Shown: positions 20,601 to 27,994 of the stretch, piece after piece
How positions within the stretch are numbered: position 1 is the first letter of the stretch
How the letters are laid out: the number at the start of each line of letters is the position of its first letter
Assembly: GCA_024709365.1 (NCBI GenBank)
Contig: JANJWV010000236.1
Span: 1-34,962, forward strand
Length of the DNA: 34,962 bases
Source of the DNA: Desulfomicrobium sp.
GTDB lineage: Bacteria; Desulfobacterota; Desulfovibrionia; Desulfovibrionales; Desulfomicrobiaceae
Reading direction: 5' to 3'
The notes under the pieces: generated by a model
Database searches by the model: none
The model's input: the letters and a program-made list of their open reading frames with translations, nothing else
What the model was told of the DNA's origin: nothing
Program-made: the position numbers and the translations under genes

Positions 20601-21465
20601 CGATTTTTTTGTTGACATGATGTATTATGGCGTTGTGGACACGCCTCAGAATGGTCCATTGACCGGTGGAGTGCACAGACTGAAGATCGAGGACGAGCCG
20701 GATCCAAGCAAGTGGGAGCGTAAGGAAATGACAGATACCGGCGGTCCCATGACTGGTGGTATTAACGTCGGCTTCAAGAGCAAAAACGTGTGGGTCTATT
20801 TTGGTACGGGCAAGTTTTGGGATGTGACCGACAAGACGGACCTGCGTACCCAATGGATGTATGGCATAATGGAACCTAAGAAAACGGACGGTAGTGCCTA
20901 CAATTTTAGCCAGATTCCCGTTGGTCAGCTGTTGGATGTTACGGATTTTTATGTGCGACCGGATGGCGTGGGTACTCTCTACTGCAAGAGTAATAATTCA
21001 ACAGGTTGTTTGCCTTCTGGTGTTGTTACAGTCGATGATCTTGAGAAGTATATTCGTGACACTCCAAATGTTGATGGCTGGCGGAGAGCTCTTACTTCCT
21101 CTGGAGAGCGAGTCATTGTTGAACCTTCGCTTTTCGGCGGAGTGGCGAACTTTGTTACGTCTGTTCCGTCAAATGATTACTGTGTTGCTGGCGGTTCCAG
21201 CAAATTATATGCGCTTTATTATTTAACTGGAACGGCCTGGAAAGAGAACGTATTTGGCGGAGTTTCCGGAGATTATGTGCCATTCGTTGTTGATCTTGGG
21301 CAAGGAATAGCCTCTAGGCCAAGTTTGCATTTAGGTAAAGAGCAAGGTGTTATGCTTTATTTTCAAAATAACCTTGGAGAAATTATAGTATTACATCAGC
21401 CAGTTCTACCGACTGGCCCCGTTTCGTCCGGAAAGGGCGGTTGGCACACTTTAGAAGCAGATTAA
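17602..21465 (+). CDS. PilY1-like type IV pilus tip adhesin (operon A)
   Basis: 1287-residue exported protein. The signal peptide (1-23, ending SSAWS) is followed by a von Willebrand A domain with MIDAS D57-S-S-G-S; it carries a tyrosine-rich insertion (YYGYFDPYLYYSYN) and the WSGNFMNW motif shared with the operon B protein. A Ca-binding-like segment rich in Asp (DKNDDGLPDPDEYD, from about residue 449) precedes the C-terminal PilY1 beta-propeller, which contains YFGGNDGMLHAINGGFY and a canonical calcium loop D997-x-D999-x-D1001-x3-D1005. In Pseudomonas and Neisseria such proteins cap or regulate the pilus and act as adhesins, with calcium at this loop controlling retraction; that role is inferred here. 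AAGGAGGAGATT precedes the ATG. The gene is markedly AT-richer than its flank. Confidence 0.93.
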   Translation: MKRFVVIALSVIVFFFGASSAWSKQAAQVEAFNCNNYALEPPSLADAVAPSTTLIVDSSGSMNEHAYQETEIRWRYTSENSDRRGYTGFNPQNEYYGYFDPYLYYSYNSTGSRFYPDSSGEWSGNFMNWVSMHRTDVVRKVLTGGPYDNATSTYTVSRTDASDQRGKYHVYDASAAVVDLNNATKYVVPSEYRKKVGFVQVDNSDNMYIYFASSVDAAVDPARWNMGTTQQGVCVLRVVSEKQYGVLDKFGYRMRLALFRYDNDGTLHNGGKVLNYMTSDPSEINNIVNNINLLNVNSWTPLAETFHTVTGYVQQVSAKNNEVGPRYEDTSYVANKGKVTDPFYFSGNGTIYCTQQNVILITDGESTKDTAVPDKFKTAESDVAGNDAYYGSQSDDASGYLDNIAYWAHTNDLRADLPGNQTINLYTVFAFGSGSQLLKDAAKWGGFVDKNDDGLPDPDEYDANIDGVPDNYFEAASGSALENALVVAFSSILNRVSSGSAASVVNTSREGVGFLLQAVYWPELRDINGKTTSWSGDVYAYWLDEEGRLYEDDGTTPNFFDASDSKVTVWYDTSTVPNRARACSGGTVVNGACVNGTVKEINSVKHLWAVSRWLNKTSLDAATQRTSYASSSGDDAGRRYIMTWNDNGDGAVNGGEYVPFTSSDFTSGVVNGTVVDWIRGVDSAQLRSRQILSDTNSDGTADTTVTWRLGDVINSSPTVVAQPSENFDLIWGDASYKDFYLKYFNRRTMIYFGGNDGMLHAINGGFYNEDDKGYCRSLNENGSCGNSGGFEIGTEMWAYVPFNAHPNLSCLASPQYRHQYYVDLKPRVFEVQIFDPDTDHPNGWGTILVTGFNFGGDGQQDLMRDSRYFGSSFSVFDITNPEKAPGFLGEFTYDGQYTFGYALNQPTVVAVKDGTGKKHWYMLMGTGPTSSAGSSTQKAQVVVVPLGELVDKSTNTAKSSFPLRLGASLAKPSMTKIGALPLALSTSAMGTGFSAVDYDFDFFVDMMYYGVVDTPQNGPLTGGVHRLKIEDEPDPSKWERKEMTDTGGPMTGGINVGFKSKNVWVYFGTGKFWDVTDKTDLRTQWMYGIMEPKKTDGSAYNFSQIPVGQLLDVTDFYVRPDGVGTLYCKSNNSTGCLPSGVVTVDDLEKYIRDTPNVDGWRRALTSSGERVIVEPSLFGGVANFVTSVPSNDYCVAGGSSKLYALYYLTGTAWKENVFGGVSGDYVPFVVDLGQGIASRPSLHLGKEQGVMLYFQNNLGEIIVLHQPVLPTGPVSSGKGGWHTLEAD

Positions 21466-21469
21466 AATT

Positions 21470-21533
21470 GAGCGTGTAAGAGTTGTGGGCCGTTTGTAAT
21501 CAGGGAGGCCATATCCTGATGCGGCCCACGCTC
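21470..21533. repeat. Nested inverted repeats between the two pilY1 genes
   Basis: GTGGGCCG (21485-21492) pairs with CGGCCCAC (21522-21529), and inside it ATCAGG (21499-21504) pairs with CCTGAT (21515-21520). A competing outer pair, GAGCGTG (21470-21476) with CACGCTC (21527-21533), shares bases with the first. It fills most of the 104-bp gap between the convergent operons. There is no T-run, so it could be a bidirectional Rho-assisted terminator or a barrier to antisense read-through. Confidence 0.6.
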
Positions 21534-21569
21534 ATGCCGCGGTCATTCTGAACAAGATTCTCGATTCAC

Positions 21570-24500
21570 TCAGTTAGTATTTTTGCGCCAGAACAGGCAA
21601 CCGGACTTGAAAGGCAGGGGCGATTCGATATCCATCTTCTTGATCTCTCCATAGCTTGATTGGGTGAAGGCCGTGAGCATGCGTTCTTCACCGATGTGCA
21701 AGGTAGGGTTTGCGGCCGGACCCCGGCCGAGTTCTCTGGAAGCAGGGAATTCCCCGCTTGGTTGTCGCAAGGAGGGCCAGAGGTACGGGGTGCCTGTTTT
21801 GTAGTAGAGCGTCCAGAGTCGGCTTGTTCCGTCCAGTGCGCAGATTTCCTGCTCAGGCGCAATGCTGGTGAATACTACCGCGCCGCCCAATACCGCCGCC
21901 TGGCTCAGCACCCTTTCCCCTGCATTCGAGAATGTGTGCTTCCAGCCCGAGGCCTGGTCCAGGTTGCCGGTAAGCCAGGCCCAGTCCTTGGTGATATTTG
22001 AGCCTTCGTCCATCTGCATTATGCCGACGCAATCAGGCGCATATTTTCCCTCCCAGCACGATCCGCGTGTCACGGCAATCTTGTTGCTGTCGAAGAGCTG
22101 CTGGCTCGACACGGCGTCCCAGTTCATGGTCCCGTCAGTTGTTGGTTCCTTGACGCCGTAAAAGCCCATTGGCGTGGTTTGGGTCATATCGTCGCGGTTG
22201 AATAACCTGCCGGTACCGAAATAAATCCAGAGTCTGTCCTCTTCGTCGACGCTAACCGCGGGGGCGGCACACATGGGCTCACCCACATCGACAAGGATGG
22301 AGGTTTTCCATTCTTCAGGCGCGCCATTGCCGGTCCGTAGCCGGTAAACCTTACCCGTGGCGCTGGTTGAACTCCCGGCCACAGTTCCGAAATAGACGAG
22401 GTCTGTGCTGAATTTTCCAGACCCGTTCCTTGAGCCGACATCAAGATCGACGCACACGGGATCGGAGATGAACGACCCTTCCTCCGTGAAGGCGAAAGCT
22501 TCTCGTTGCGACGTGGTCAAGCCGGTGCTGTCCACGGTCTTGACAATTTTTTCCGTGAGCAGGGCGCTGAGGTCCAGCACGAAAAGCTTGCCGGGTTGGT
22601 CGCTGGTCTCGTGCATCAGCTTGCTTCGGCTGGCGTGCCCGCTTGCGTCGGCAGGCCCGGAGCCGAAGACCAAGTACCACTTGTCAGAGGCGGGGCTGCC
22701 GGTACCCGTGCCGCTCATGGGCATCACTGCCGGGGTGCACGTCGTGAAGCCCTGGCCGGGCACTGATATTTCGGCCAGCACGTTGGGTGGGGATTCGGGA
22801 TCGGTGACGTCCATGATTATGTATGCCGAGGTCACGGTGCGGTCTATGCCGACGTTCAGCCCGTTGCCGTCGTTTTTGTCGATGTCCGTCTCCATGGCCG
22901 CGCCGCCCAGGCGCATCCCTGCGACAAGGATGGTTCCCCAGCCGCCTGGGTATGTGTCCTCGTCGATGGATGTGATCCCGTCAGACATGAAGAAGATTCG
23001 AGCGTCGAAGACTTGCGGCGTCAAATCCATGTAGGCGACATGCAGCTTCTCGCCATAATCCGGATGCATGAGCCATTTGAGATGGGGAAGCAGGTTGTAG
23101 GGAACGTAGGCCCAGAGCTCCATGCCGAGGGGAAATTGCGTCAACGTGCCGTGCGCCACATCGAAAGCGCGGGTTCCGGGGTTCCAGAATCCGCCGTTGA
23201 ACGCATGCAGCATACCGTCATTGGCTCCGACGTACACGACCTGACGGCGGTCCTGGTATTGTTTCAGGAACGCTTCGTAGGTCGCATCATTATATATGAG
23301 GTGGAAGTTTTCGGAGGGCTGGCCCACCACGGTGGGCGCAGAGAAGGCAATGTCGCCCAGCCGCCAGGGGGTTTCTCCGTACATGCGGCTTCGGGTGGCA
23401 TCCACGATGCCCTCGATCGTGGCATTGCCGACCTCCGCTCCGCGGATGAAGTCAACCTGCCTCTTGGCCAGGGTGCTCTGGAAATTGGAGAACGCAGACG
23501 GATTGTCTTCCTGGAGATCGTTGATCGCGTTCTGCACGGGGTCGGCAAGATCGAGTCCCAACGTGCCGGAGCCTGATTCGAACAGGGTCAGAAAGTTGTA
23601 ATAGAAATCCGGAGAGTTGAGGGTATTGTCAGCAGGATTGGCCGGAAGCGCAAAATGTTGGATTTCTCCGTTGGTGCTGGAGGCGACCATGTCCTGGTTT
23701 TTGTCCACAAAGGTCAAGATGTAGCGGTTCGGATCGGCAACCGAGTAAATTGAACGCTGCGAGACCACCTGTTGTTCCGTCAGGCTGTTGAGCCAGGCGA
23801 CTGTTGACCACAGGAAACGGATGTCGGCGATGCTGTCCAGCGTCGTTGCGTTTTTCTCCTCTTCTTCGATGACTCCGTTCCCGTCGGAGTCAACGTGGAC
23901 GTATATCTCTCCCTTTGCGAATTCGACGACTCTGTCGGCGGTCAGGTCCAGCCGTTGGTTGGAGTTGGTGTCCTCGCGAAGGTTGCCCTTGGCGTCCAGC
24001 ATGTAGGCATGGACCTGGCCCGACCAGGGCGGGGCGATGTGTCCTGTACGGCTCGGTGGGAACAAGAGCGCCTGGTATGCGGCCACTTCGCCGGTTCGTG
24101 CCAGCGTTGTGACGGTCATTGCCGTGGCGGAGGCGACTTTGGGCGCGTCGAGCAGGAGGACGCGGGTGACGGCTTGTTCCAGCCTTCGCCCAGCTTGGGC
24201 GGTAAAATAATTGTCGGGCAGGCCGTCGCCGTCGGCGTCGAACTCTTCCTGCATGTCAGGCAGGTTGTTGCCATTCATGTCTCTGAATTTTCCGTGCCGG
24301 GCCGCGTCCAGGAGAAGGTTGCTCGGACCGTCGGTTACGGAAACGGCGTAGAAATCTGCGTTCTGCGTTCCCTCCATTCCGTCCTCGGGCCTCAAGTCCG
24401 TGGTTTGGCCAAAATATGCCATATCGATCAGATAGGTGCTTCCACTTGGGTGCAGGGAATACTCTGTATTCGGCCGTTTTATTGTGGTCAGATTTTTGAG

Positions 24501-25430
24501 TACTCCGGGAACGCCTTGGTCACCGGAACTTTCCCCGGCACTGACCAAAATGACGCTCTGCCTTGAGCAGGGTACGGTTTGGCCCCTGGACGGGAAATAG
24601 AAGGGATCGTCTGACGTGCCGCTTTGGCCAAGATACTCATGCACTGTATGCAAGGCTGCAGCGAGCGGGGCCGCCCCCCGGGCCCGCACGGAATTGACGG
24701 TGCTTACGATGCGATCGAGCTCGGCCGCGTCGTCGCTCATGGGGTGCCGGTTTTGTCCGCCTTCTTCGAGAGTGAAGAGGGCGATGCGGGCCTTTTTACC
24801 AACGGCCTGGAGCAGCCCGCTTTCGGCTTCGCCTTTGACACGCAGCACGTATTTTCGCTCGAAGTCCGCCATGGAGACGCTCATTGCGTTCTCGCCATCC
24901 ACAGGCCCGAAGGTGACACGCCCGCGCAGGGGCGTCATGTGAGCAATTCGTCCTCCGTGGTCGCGCCGCGGCGTCGAGTCATCGTACTCGAATCCGTCCG
25001 TTCTCTGGCCATGCTCCTCCATTTCGTAACAGCCGCTCTGGGCCACGAAGTTTCCGCCGCTGAGCAGTTGGCGCGCCACGTCGATACGCAGCATCGCCGC
25101 CCAGTTCAGGAAGTTGCCGCTCCATTGCCCCGTGGCGTTGTCAGGGGAGAAGTGGGCATAATCGGTATCCGCAATGTAGACGTAATACGAATCGGGATCG
25201 AAATACCCGTCGTATCGTCGCGTAGCGTTGAACGGGCCGGAGTATGCCCGCTGGAGCATGCTCGCGGACGAATCCAGAACAAAAGTGACGGAAGGTTTTT
25301 CCTCCATGGTCACAAAGGGCGGCAGCCAATGGAAATCTGCGCCTCGGTAAGCGGCGGCACTGGAAGCGAAGAACACGAGTACGCACGCGACCGCCAAGGT
25401 CACAGTCAGGGGGCCGTTCGTCCTCTTCAT
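21570..25430 (-). CDS. PilY1-like type IV pilus tip adhesin (operon B)
   Basis: 1286-residue exported protein, paralogous to the operon A PilY1. Signal peptide (about 1-28, hydrophobic VTLAVACVLVFFASSAAA), then a VWA domain with MIDAS D53-S-S-A-S, the shared YDGYFDPDSYYVY and WSGNFLNW segments, the Asp-rich DADGDGLPDNYF region (ending near residue 407) and the propeller with YVGANDGMLHAFNGGFW. The propeller calcium loop is altered: D995-x-D997 is followed by a longer glycine/serine stretch before D1010. Its C-terminus ends in SGCLFWRKNTN. ATG 25430 overlaps the PilX-like stop (ATGA) with GGAGG 11 nt upstream; a longer frame to 25649 lies inside that gene and is rejected. GC content is closer to the chromosomal flank than operon A. 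Confidence 0.93.
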   Translation of the reverse strand: MKRTNGPLTVTLAVACVLVFFASSAAAYRGADFHWLPPFVTMEEKPSVTFVLDSSASMLQRAYSGPFNATRRYDGYFDPDSYYVYIADTDYAHFSPDNATGQWSGNFLNWAAMLRIDVARQLLSGGNFVAQSGCYEMEEHGQRTDGFEYDDSTPRRDHGGRIAHMTPLRGRVTFGPVDGENAMSVSMADFERKYVLRVKGEAESGLLQAVGKKARIALFTLEEGGQNRHPMSDDAAELDRIVSTVNSVRARGAAPLAAALHTVHEYLGQSGTSDDPFYFPSRGQTVPCSRQSVILVSAGESSGDQGVPGVLKNLTTIKRPNTEYSLHPSGSTYLIDMAYFGQTTDLRPEDGMEGTQNADFYAVSVTDGPSNLLLDAARHGKFRDMNGNNLPDMQEEFDADGDGLPDNYFTAQAGRRLEQAVTRVLLLDAPKVASATAMTVTTLARTGEVAAYQALLFPPSRTGHIAPPWSGQVHAYMLDAKGNLREDTNSNQRLDLTADRVVEFAKGEIYVHVDSDGNGVIEEEEKNATTLDSIADIRFLWSTVAWLNSLTEQQVVSQRSIYSVADPNRYILTFVDKNQDMVASSTNGEIQHFALPANPADNTLNSPDFYYNFLTLFESGSGTLGLDLADPVQNAINDLQEDNPSAFSNFQSTLAKRQVDFIRGAEVGNATIEGIVDATRSRMYGETPWRLGDIAFSAPTVVGQPSENFHLIYNDATYEAFLKQYQDRRQVVYVGANDGMLHAFNGGFWNPGTRAFDVAHGTLTQFPLGMELWAYVPYNLLPHLKWLMHPDYGEKLHVAYMDLTPQVFDARIFFMSDGITSIDEDTYPGGWGTILVAGMRLGGAAMETDIDKNDGNGLNVGIDRTVTSAYIIMDVTDPESPPNVLAEISVPGQGFTTCTPAVMPMSGTGTGSPASDKWYLVFGSGPADASGHASRSKLMHETSDQPGKLFVLDLSALLTEKIVKTVDSTGLTTSQREAFAFTEEGSFISDPVCVDLDVGSRNGSGKFSTDLVYFGTVAGSSTSATGKVYRLRTGNGAPEEWKTSILVDVGEPMCAAPAVSVDEEDRLWIYFGTGRLFNRDDMTQTTPMGFYGVKEPTTDGTMNWDAVSSQQLFDSNKIAVTRGSCWEGKYAPDCVGIMQMDEGSNITKDWAWLTGNLDQASGWKHTFSNAGERVLSQAAVLGGAVVFTSIAPEQEICALDGTSRLWTLYYKTGTPYLWPSLRQPSGEFPASRELGRGPAANPTLHIGEERMLTAFTQSSYGEIKKMDIESPLPFKSGCLFWRKNTN

Positions 25431-25984
25431 TGGTTGATATGCCTCCAGCCCAGATCCACTTCCGCAACGCTGTTGCGGGCGCCCTTCCTGTGCGAACGGA
25501 TGAGGTAGCTGCTGAAGGTTCCACCCGAGGCTGCCCCCCGTCCTGCGCTTCCATATCCCGTCCCGCACTGTATGGCGCTGCCCGGAACCAGCCCTGTTTC
25601 GATGAAACCGGCCCGGACATAGGTGCCTTCGGACTCGTGGCTGTGCCATTTGACTGGAAAGTCATCGGGATCGAAGCCGTTTGTGTTTTCCCAAGCGGAG
25701 GCGTTGGTGGCGGAGGTGCCGTCGTTATAGAACGTGGAATTGGCCGAGGCGATGGCTGTTTCCAGGTATTCGTGGCCTGCGTTTGCGCCCGAGTCCGCCA
25801 GGAAGAACGCGTTTTTTGCGTCGTTGCCGTTGGCCGCCATGAGGATGTTCAGGAGCGCCGTGTCGCTTGCGGCCAGACCGATCACCCCGAGCAGGGCGAG
25901 GATGATGATGGCCACGACAAAGACCATGCCGGACTGATTCAGGGAAGATTCCGGGCTGGGTTTAGAATTTTGGTGAGAGAACAT
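25427..25984 (-). CDS. PilX-like minor pilin component (operon B)
   Basis: 185-residue prepilin-like protein with leader MFSHQNSKPSPESSLNQSG, predicted processing after G19 and helix MVFVVAIIILALLGVIGLA. As in operon A, no glutamate occupies +5 (valine there). NAFFLADSGANAGHEYLETA is the conserved PilX segment. ATG 25984 overlaps the end of the PilV-like gene by 23 nt and lacks a strong ribosome binding site. The TGA stop overlaps the pilY1 start. It probably forms the tip complex with the other operon B pilins and PilY1. Confidence 0.84.
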   Translation of the reverse strand: MFSHQNSKPSPESSLNQSGMVFVVAIIILALLGVIGLAASDTALLNILMAANGNDAKNAFFLADSGANAGHEYLETAIASANSTFYNDGTSATNASAWENTNGFDPDDFPVKWHSHESEGTYVRAGFIETGLVPGSAIQCGTGYGSAGRGAASGGTFSSYLIRSHRKGARNSVAEVDLGWRHINQ

Positions 25985-26432
25985 AGATGTACCGTGCGCT
26001 GGCTTGGAAGCCGCCGTTGTTCCATGAGAGGGTGCAGGTCATTTCCTTGCATCGCTCCATGGGTGTGTTGTCGGCCAGGGTGCAGTTCAGGGAAAATCGT
26101 ACGCCATCGATGACGGTTGTTGTGTTCGAGTCAGCCAGCGCCGCGAATGCCTGCGCGGAATACTGGGCAGGAATGGACTTTTCCAGGAATCTCTCGACCA
26201 GATGGCTTCCCCGGGAGATGTGGGCGGCGCGGGTCTGCTGCGTGGAGGCGTGTGCAATGAGCGAGGCGACGCCCATCAGTCCGATGCTCAGAATGGCCGC
26301 AGCAACGAGGACTTCGATAAGCGTGAAGCCCCGACAGGTCTGCTCTTTGCGTGTCCGGCGCGAACGGGCATTTAAAGGAGGCCTTGCCTTTAGGGCATGG
26401 TTGCGGAGCAAAGGGCGGGAGGAGCTTTCCAT
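25962..26432 (-). CDS. PilV-like type IV minor pilin (operon B)
   Basis: 156-residue prepilin with an unusually long, basic leader (about 35 residues, RSRRTRKEQTCRG) before FTLIEVLVAAAILSIGLMGV; E40 is +5 after cleavage behind G35. ATG 26432 is chosen because it lies 8 nt after the FimT-like stop; longer starts would overlap that gene deeply. No other in-frame ATG is closer to the processing site, so a shorter product would need a non-ATG start. The mature domain has cysteine pairs (SLNCTLAD, RCKEMTC). Part of the five-gene minus-strand operon. Confidence 0.83.
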   Translation of the reverse strand: MESSSRPLLRNHALKARPPLNARSRRTRKEQTCRGFTLIEVLVAAAILSIGLMGVASLIAHASTQQTRAAHISRGSHLVERFLEKSIPAQYSAQAFAALADSNTTTVIDGVRFSLNCTLADNTPMERCKEMTCTLSWNNGGFQASARYIYVLSPKF

Positions 26433-26440
26433 CGGGTGCT

Positions 26441-26866
26441 CTATTCCGAAACCACACTGCCCGAAGGCCGTACCGTTACGGTGCGGGACAGGCCGGTGTT
26501 GTTGCGTATGGTTATGGCTCCGGCAACGGTGGCCCTGCCGAGGCCGTTGAAATGGGTGGTGAAGGACTTGGTGAGGGCTGCGCTGTTTCTCAAGCCGCTG
26601 AGGTCGAAGCGCCGCAACAGGGTGTTGTCGTCGCGTACCCTGATTTCGCATGTGTTGCGCAGCATGTCGCACTGGAATCTGATGTGTTCGTTTCGTTTGA
26701 TGGCTTCAAACCTGGCGTTCCGGCACATGCTGACAATGGTTCTGGTCGCACGGTCCATTTCGGCCCCCGGCAGGGCGGAGATGAGGGAAGTTCCACAGAG
26801 GGCCGCAAGTATGGCCACGACTCCCAGGACCATGAGAGTCTCCATGAGGGTGAACCCCTTCGTCAT
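26441..26866 (-). CDS. FimT/GspH-like type IV minor pilin (operon B)
   Basis: 141-residue prepilin with the minimal leader MTKG, then FTLMETLMVLGVVAILAALCG (E9 at +5). The segment ATRTIVSMCRNARFEAIKRN and the beta-rich C-terminal GspH-like domain match FimT proteins. ATG 26866 overlaps the preceding TGA (ATGA); an ATG 30 nt upstream is possible but would lengthen the leader beyond need. In operon B this gene is second, behind the PilW-like gene, whereas in operon A it is first. Confidence 0.86.
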   Translation of the reverse strand: MTKGFTLMETLMVLGVVAILAALCGTSLISALPGAEMDRATRTIVSMCRNARFEAIKRNEHIRFQCDMLRNTCEIRVRDDNTLLRRFDLSGLRNSAALTKSFTTHFNGLGRATVAGAITIRNNTGLSRTVTVRPSGSVVSE

Positions 26867-27552
26867 GGCGTTTTGTCCATGTCCGTATTGCGGCACCAGA
26901 CCATGGCGGACATGGTGCTGTTGCCGATGCCCATCCCCGCGTGGGACGGTGAGGGGATCGCGGTGATTCGTACGAGCACGCCGCGGATACTTTGCGTATC
27001 CGGCTGCGAGTCTTCGATGATGTCGCCGCGCTCATTGAAATAGGTGAAACTCAGATCGCCGATGTTGGTGTTGACCGGCTGCCAGCGAACGGTGCCGGTA
27101 TCGTATTTGCGCAGCACATTGTCGGGCTCCGGCTTGGCGGCCCCGTCATTGGCGACGTTGAGCCTGAAGCCCGAGTGCTCACGCAGACTGCCGCTATCGC
27201 TTTCATTGACGACCCCGTCGGCGTTCATGTCCTGGGTGCAATAGACCGATGACCTCGTCGTGGTCCTTCCGTAATCCGGCGCGCCTGTTCCGGGCCTGTG
27301 GGAAAATCCGAAGCCCGGGGCTGCATGTGCCGAAAATCCGCACATCCGCAATTCGTCGGAAATGAGCGAAATGGCGGACAGCAGTTCCTGCTGCATGAGG
27401 GCGGCTTGGCTCTGCCTGATGGCCATGCGCTGGTGGGTCTGGAAAAGGGTGAAGATCGCTCCGAGGATCAGGCCGGAAATGGCCATGGCGACAAGCAGTT
27501 CAATGAGGGTCATGCCCGATTGGGCGCGTAGCTTCTGAAATCCGTAGGGCAT
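26863..27552 (-). CDS. PilW-like type IV minor pilin (operon B)
   Basis: 229-residue prepilin; processing is predicted after G13, leaving MTLIELLVAMAISGLILGAI with E18 at +5. The region RQSQAALMQQELLSAISLI and the later DLSFTYFNERGD fit PilW-type pilins, though it is shorter than the operon A version (286). ATG 27552 is preferred; a TTG 36 nt upstream would also keep the frame, and neither has a strong ribosome binding site. First gene of operon B; its promoter should lie between here and the terminator at 27679-27718, but I cannot point to convincing hexamers. Confidence 0.84.
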   Translation of the reverse strand: MPYGFQKLRAQSGMTLIELLVAMAISGLILGAIFTLFQTHQRMAIRQSQAALMQQELLSAISLISDELRMCGFSAHAAPGFGFSHRPGTGAPDYGRTTTRSSVYCTQDMNADGVVNESDSGSLREHSGFRLNVANDGAAKPEPDNVLRKYDTGTVRWQPVNTNIGDLSFTYFNERGDIIEDSQPDTQSIRGVLVRITAIPSPSHAGMGIGNSTMSAMVWCRNTDMDKTP

Positions 27553-27678
27553 GGGGTGTGCCTGTGAATCTGGTGCATTGCATTTCAAAATTCACAGAAC
27601 GCTACGCTTTGCACTCGTTGATTCCAATAATGGCTGGGCCTGAAATTGGCAGGTCGGATAGTTGGCAGAAGAGGTGGT

Positions 27679-27718
27679 AAAAAAAAGGCTGCCTGGGCAT
27701 TGTGTGCCCAGGCAGCCT
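27679..27718 (-). terminator. Strong intrinsic terminator of the small cysteine protein gene
   Basis: A perfect 14-bp stem, AGGCTGCCTGGGCA (27686-27699) with TGCCCAGGCAGCCT (27705-27718), loop of 5 nt, followed on the minus strand by a T-run of eight. It is 21 nt beyond the stop codon and separates this gene from pilus operon B on the same strand. Confidence 0.95.
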
Positions 27719-27739
27719 AGGAATTGATCCATGCGATCG

Positions 27740-27928
27740 CTACTTGTCGACGATCGCGCAGTCGGGGTTGGGGCACCACCATTCGTCCTTGTCGCCGGTG
27801 ATGGCCTTGACCTCGCCCTCTTCGAGCATCGCGGCCGTCTGGCCGTTGAGTTCCTTGCATTTACGGCCGGGAAGCTTCTTCTTCGTGTCGCCTGATATGG
27901 ACAGTGGCTTTTCCTGTTCGTTCGTCAT
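27740..27928 (-). CDS. Small cysteine-containing protein of unknown function
   Basis: 62-residue cytoplasmic protein, charged and without signal peptide. A lysine-rich middle (TKKKLPGRKCKEL) is followed by an acidic segment and ends in DEWWCPNPDCAIVDK; the C-x4-C pair plus the upstream single Cys could bind a metal. I do not recognise the family. The evidence for a real gene is strong: AAGGAGGT 5 nt before the ATG, a near-consensus sigma70 promoter, and a perfect intrinsic terminator. It is monocistronic and probably highly expressed. Confidence 0.85.
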   Translation of the reverse strand: MTNEQEKPLSISGDTKKKLPGRKCKELNGQTAAMLEEGEVKAITGDKDEWWCPNPDCAIVDK

Positions 27929-27957
27929 GGTAGACCTCCTTGGTTTCTTCTGTGAGG

Positions 27958-27986
27958 ATTATAGCTGCGGGGGCGTACGCTGACAA
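27958..27986 (-). promoter_or_regulatory. Near-consensus sigma70 promoter of the small cysteine protein
   Basis: On the minus strand TTGTCA (27981-27986) and TATAAT (27958-27963) are exactly 17 bp apart, predicting a start near 27951 and a leader of about 23 nt. The -35 lies in an imperfect palindrome TGACAACATGGTCA (27981-27994), and GGTGG-TGT-CCACC (27995-28007) adjoins it; either could be an operator. Confidence 0.85.
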
Positions 27987-27994
27987 CATGGTCA

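Noticed and set aside
25431-25649. 73-residue N-terminal extension of PilY1-B
   Set aside because: It lies in the coding region of the PilX-like gene in another frame and would bury the signal peptide.
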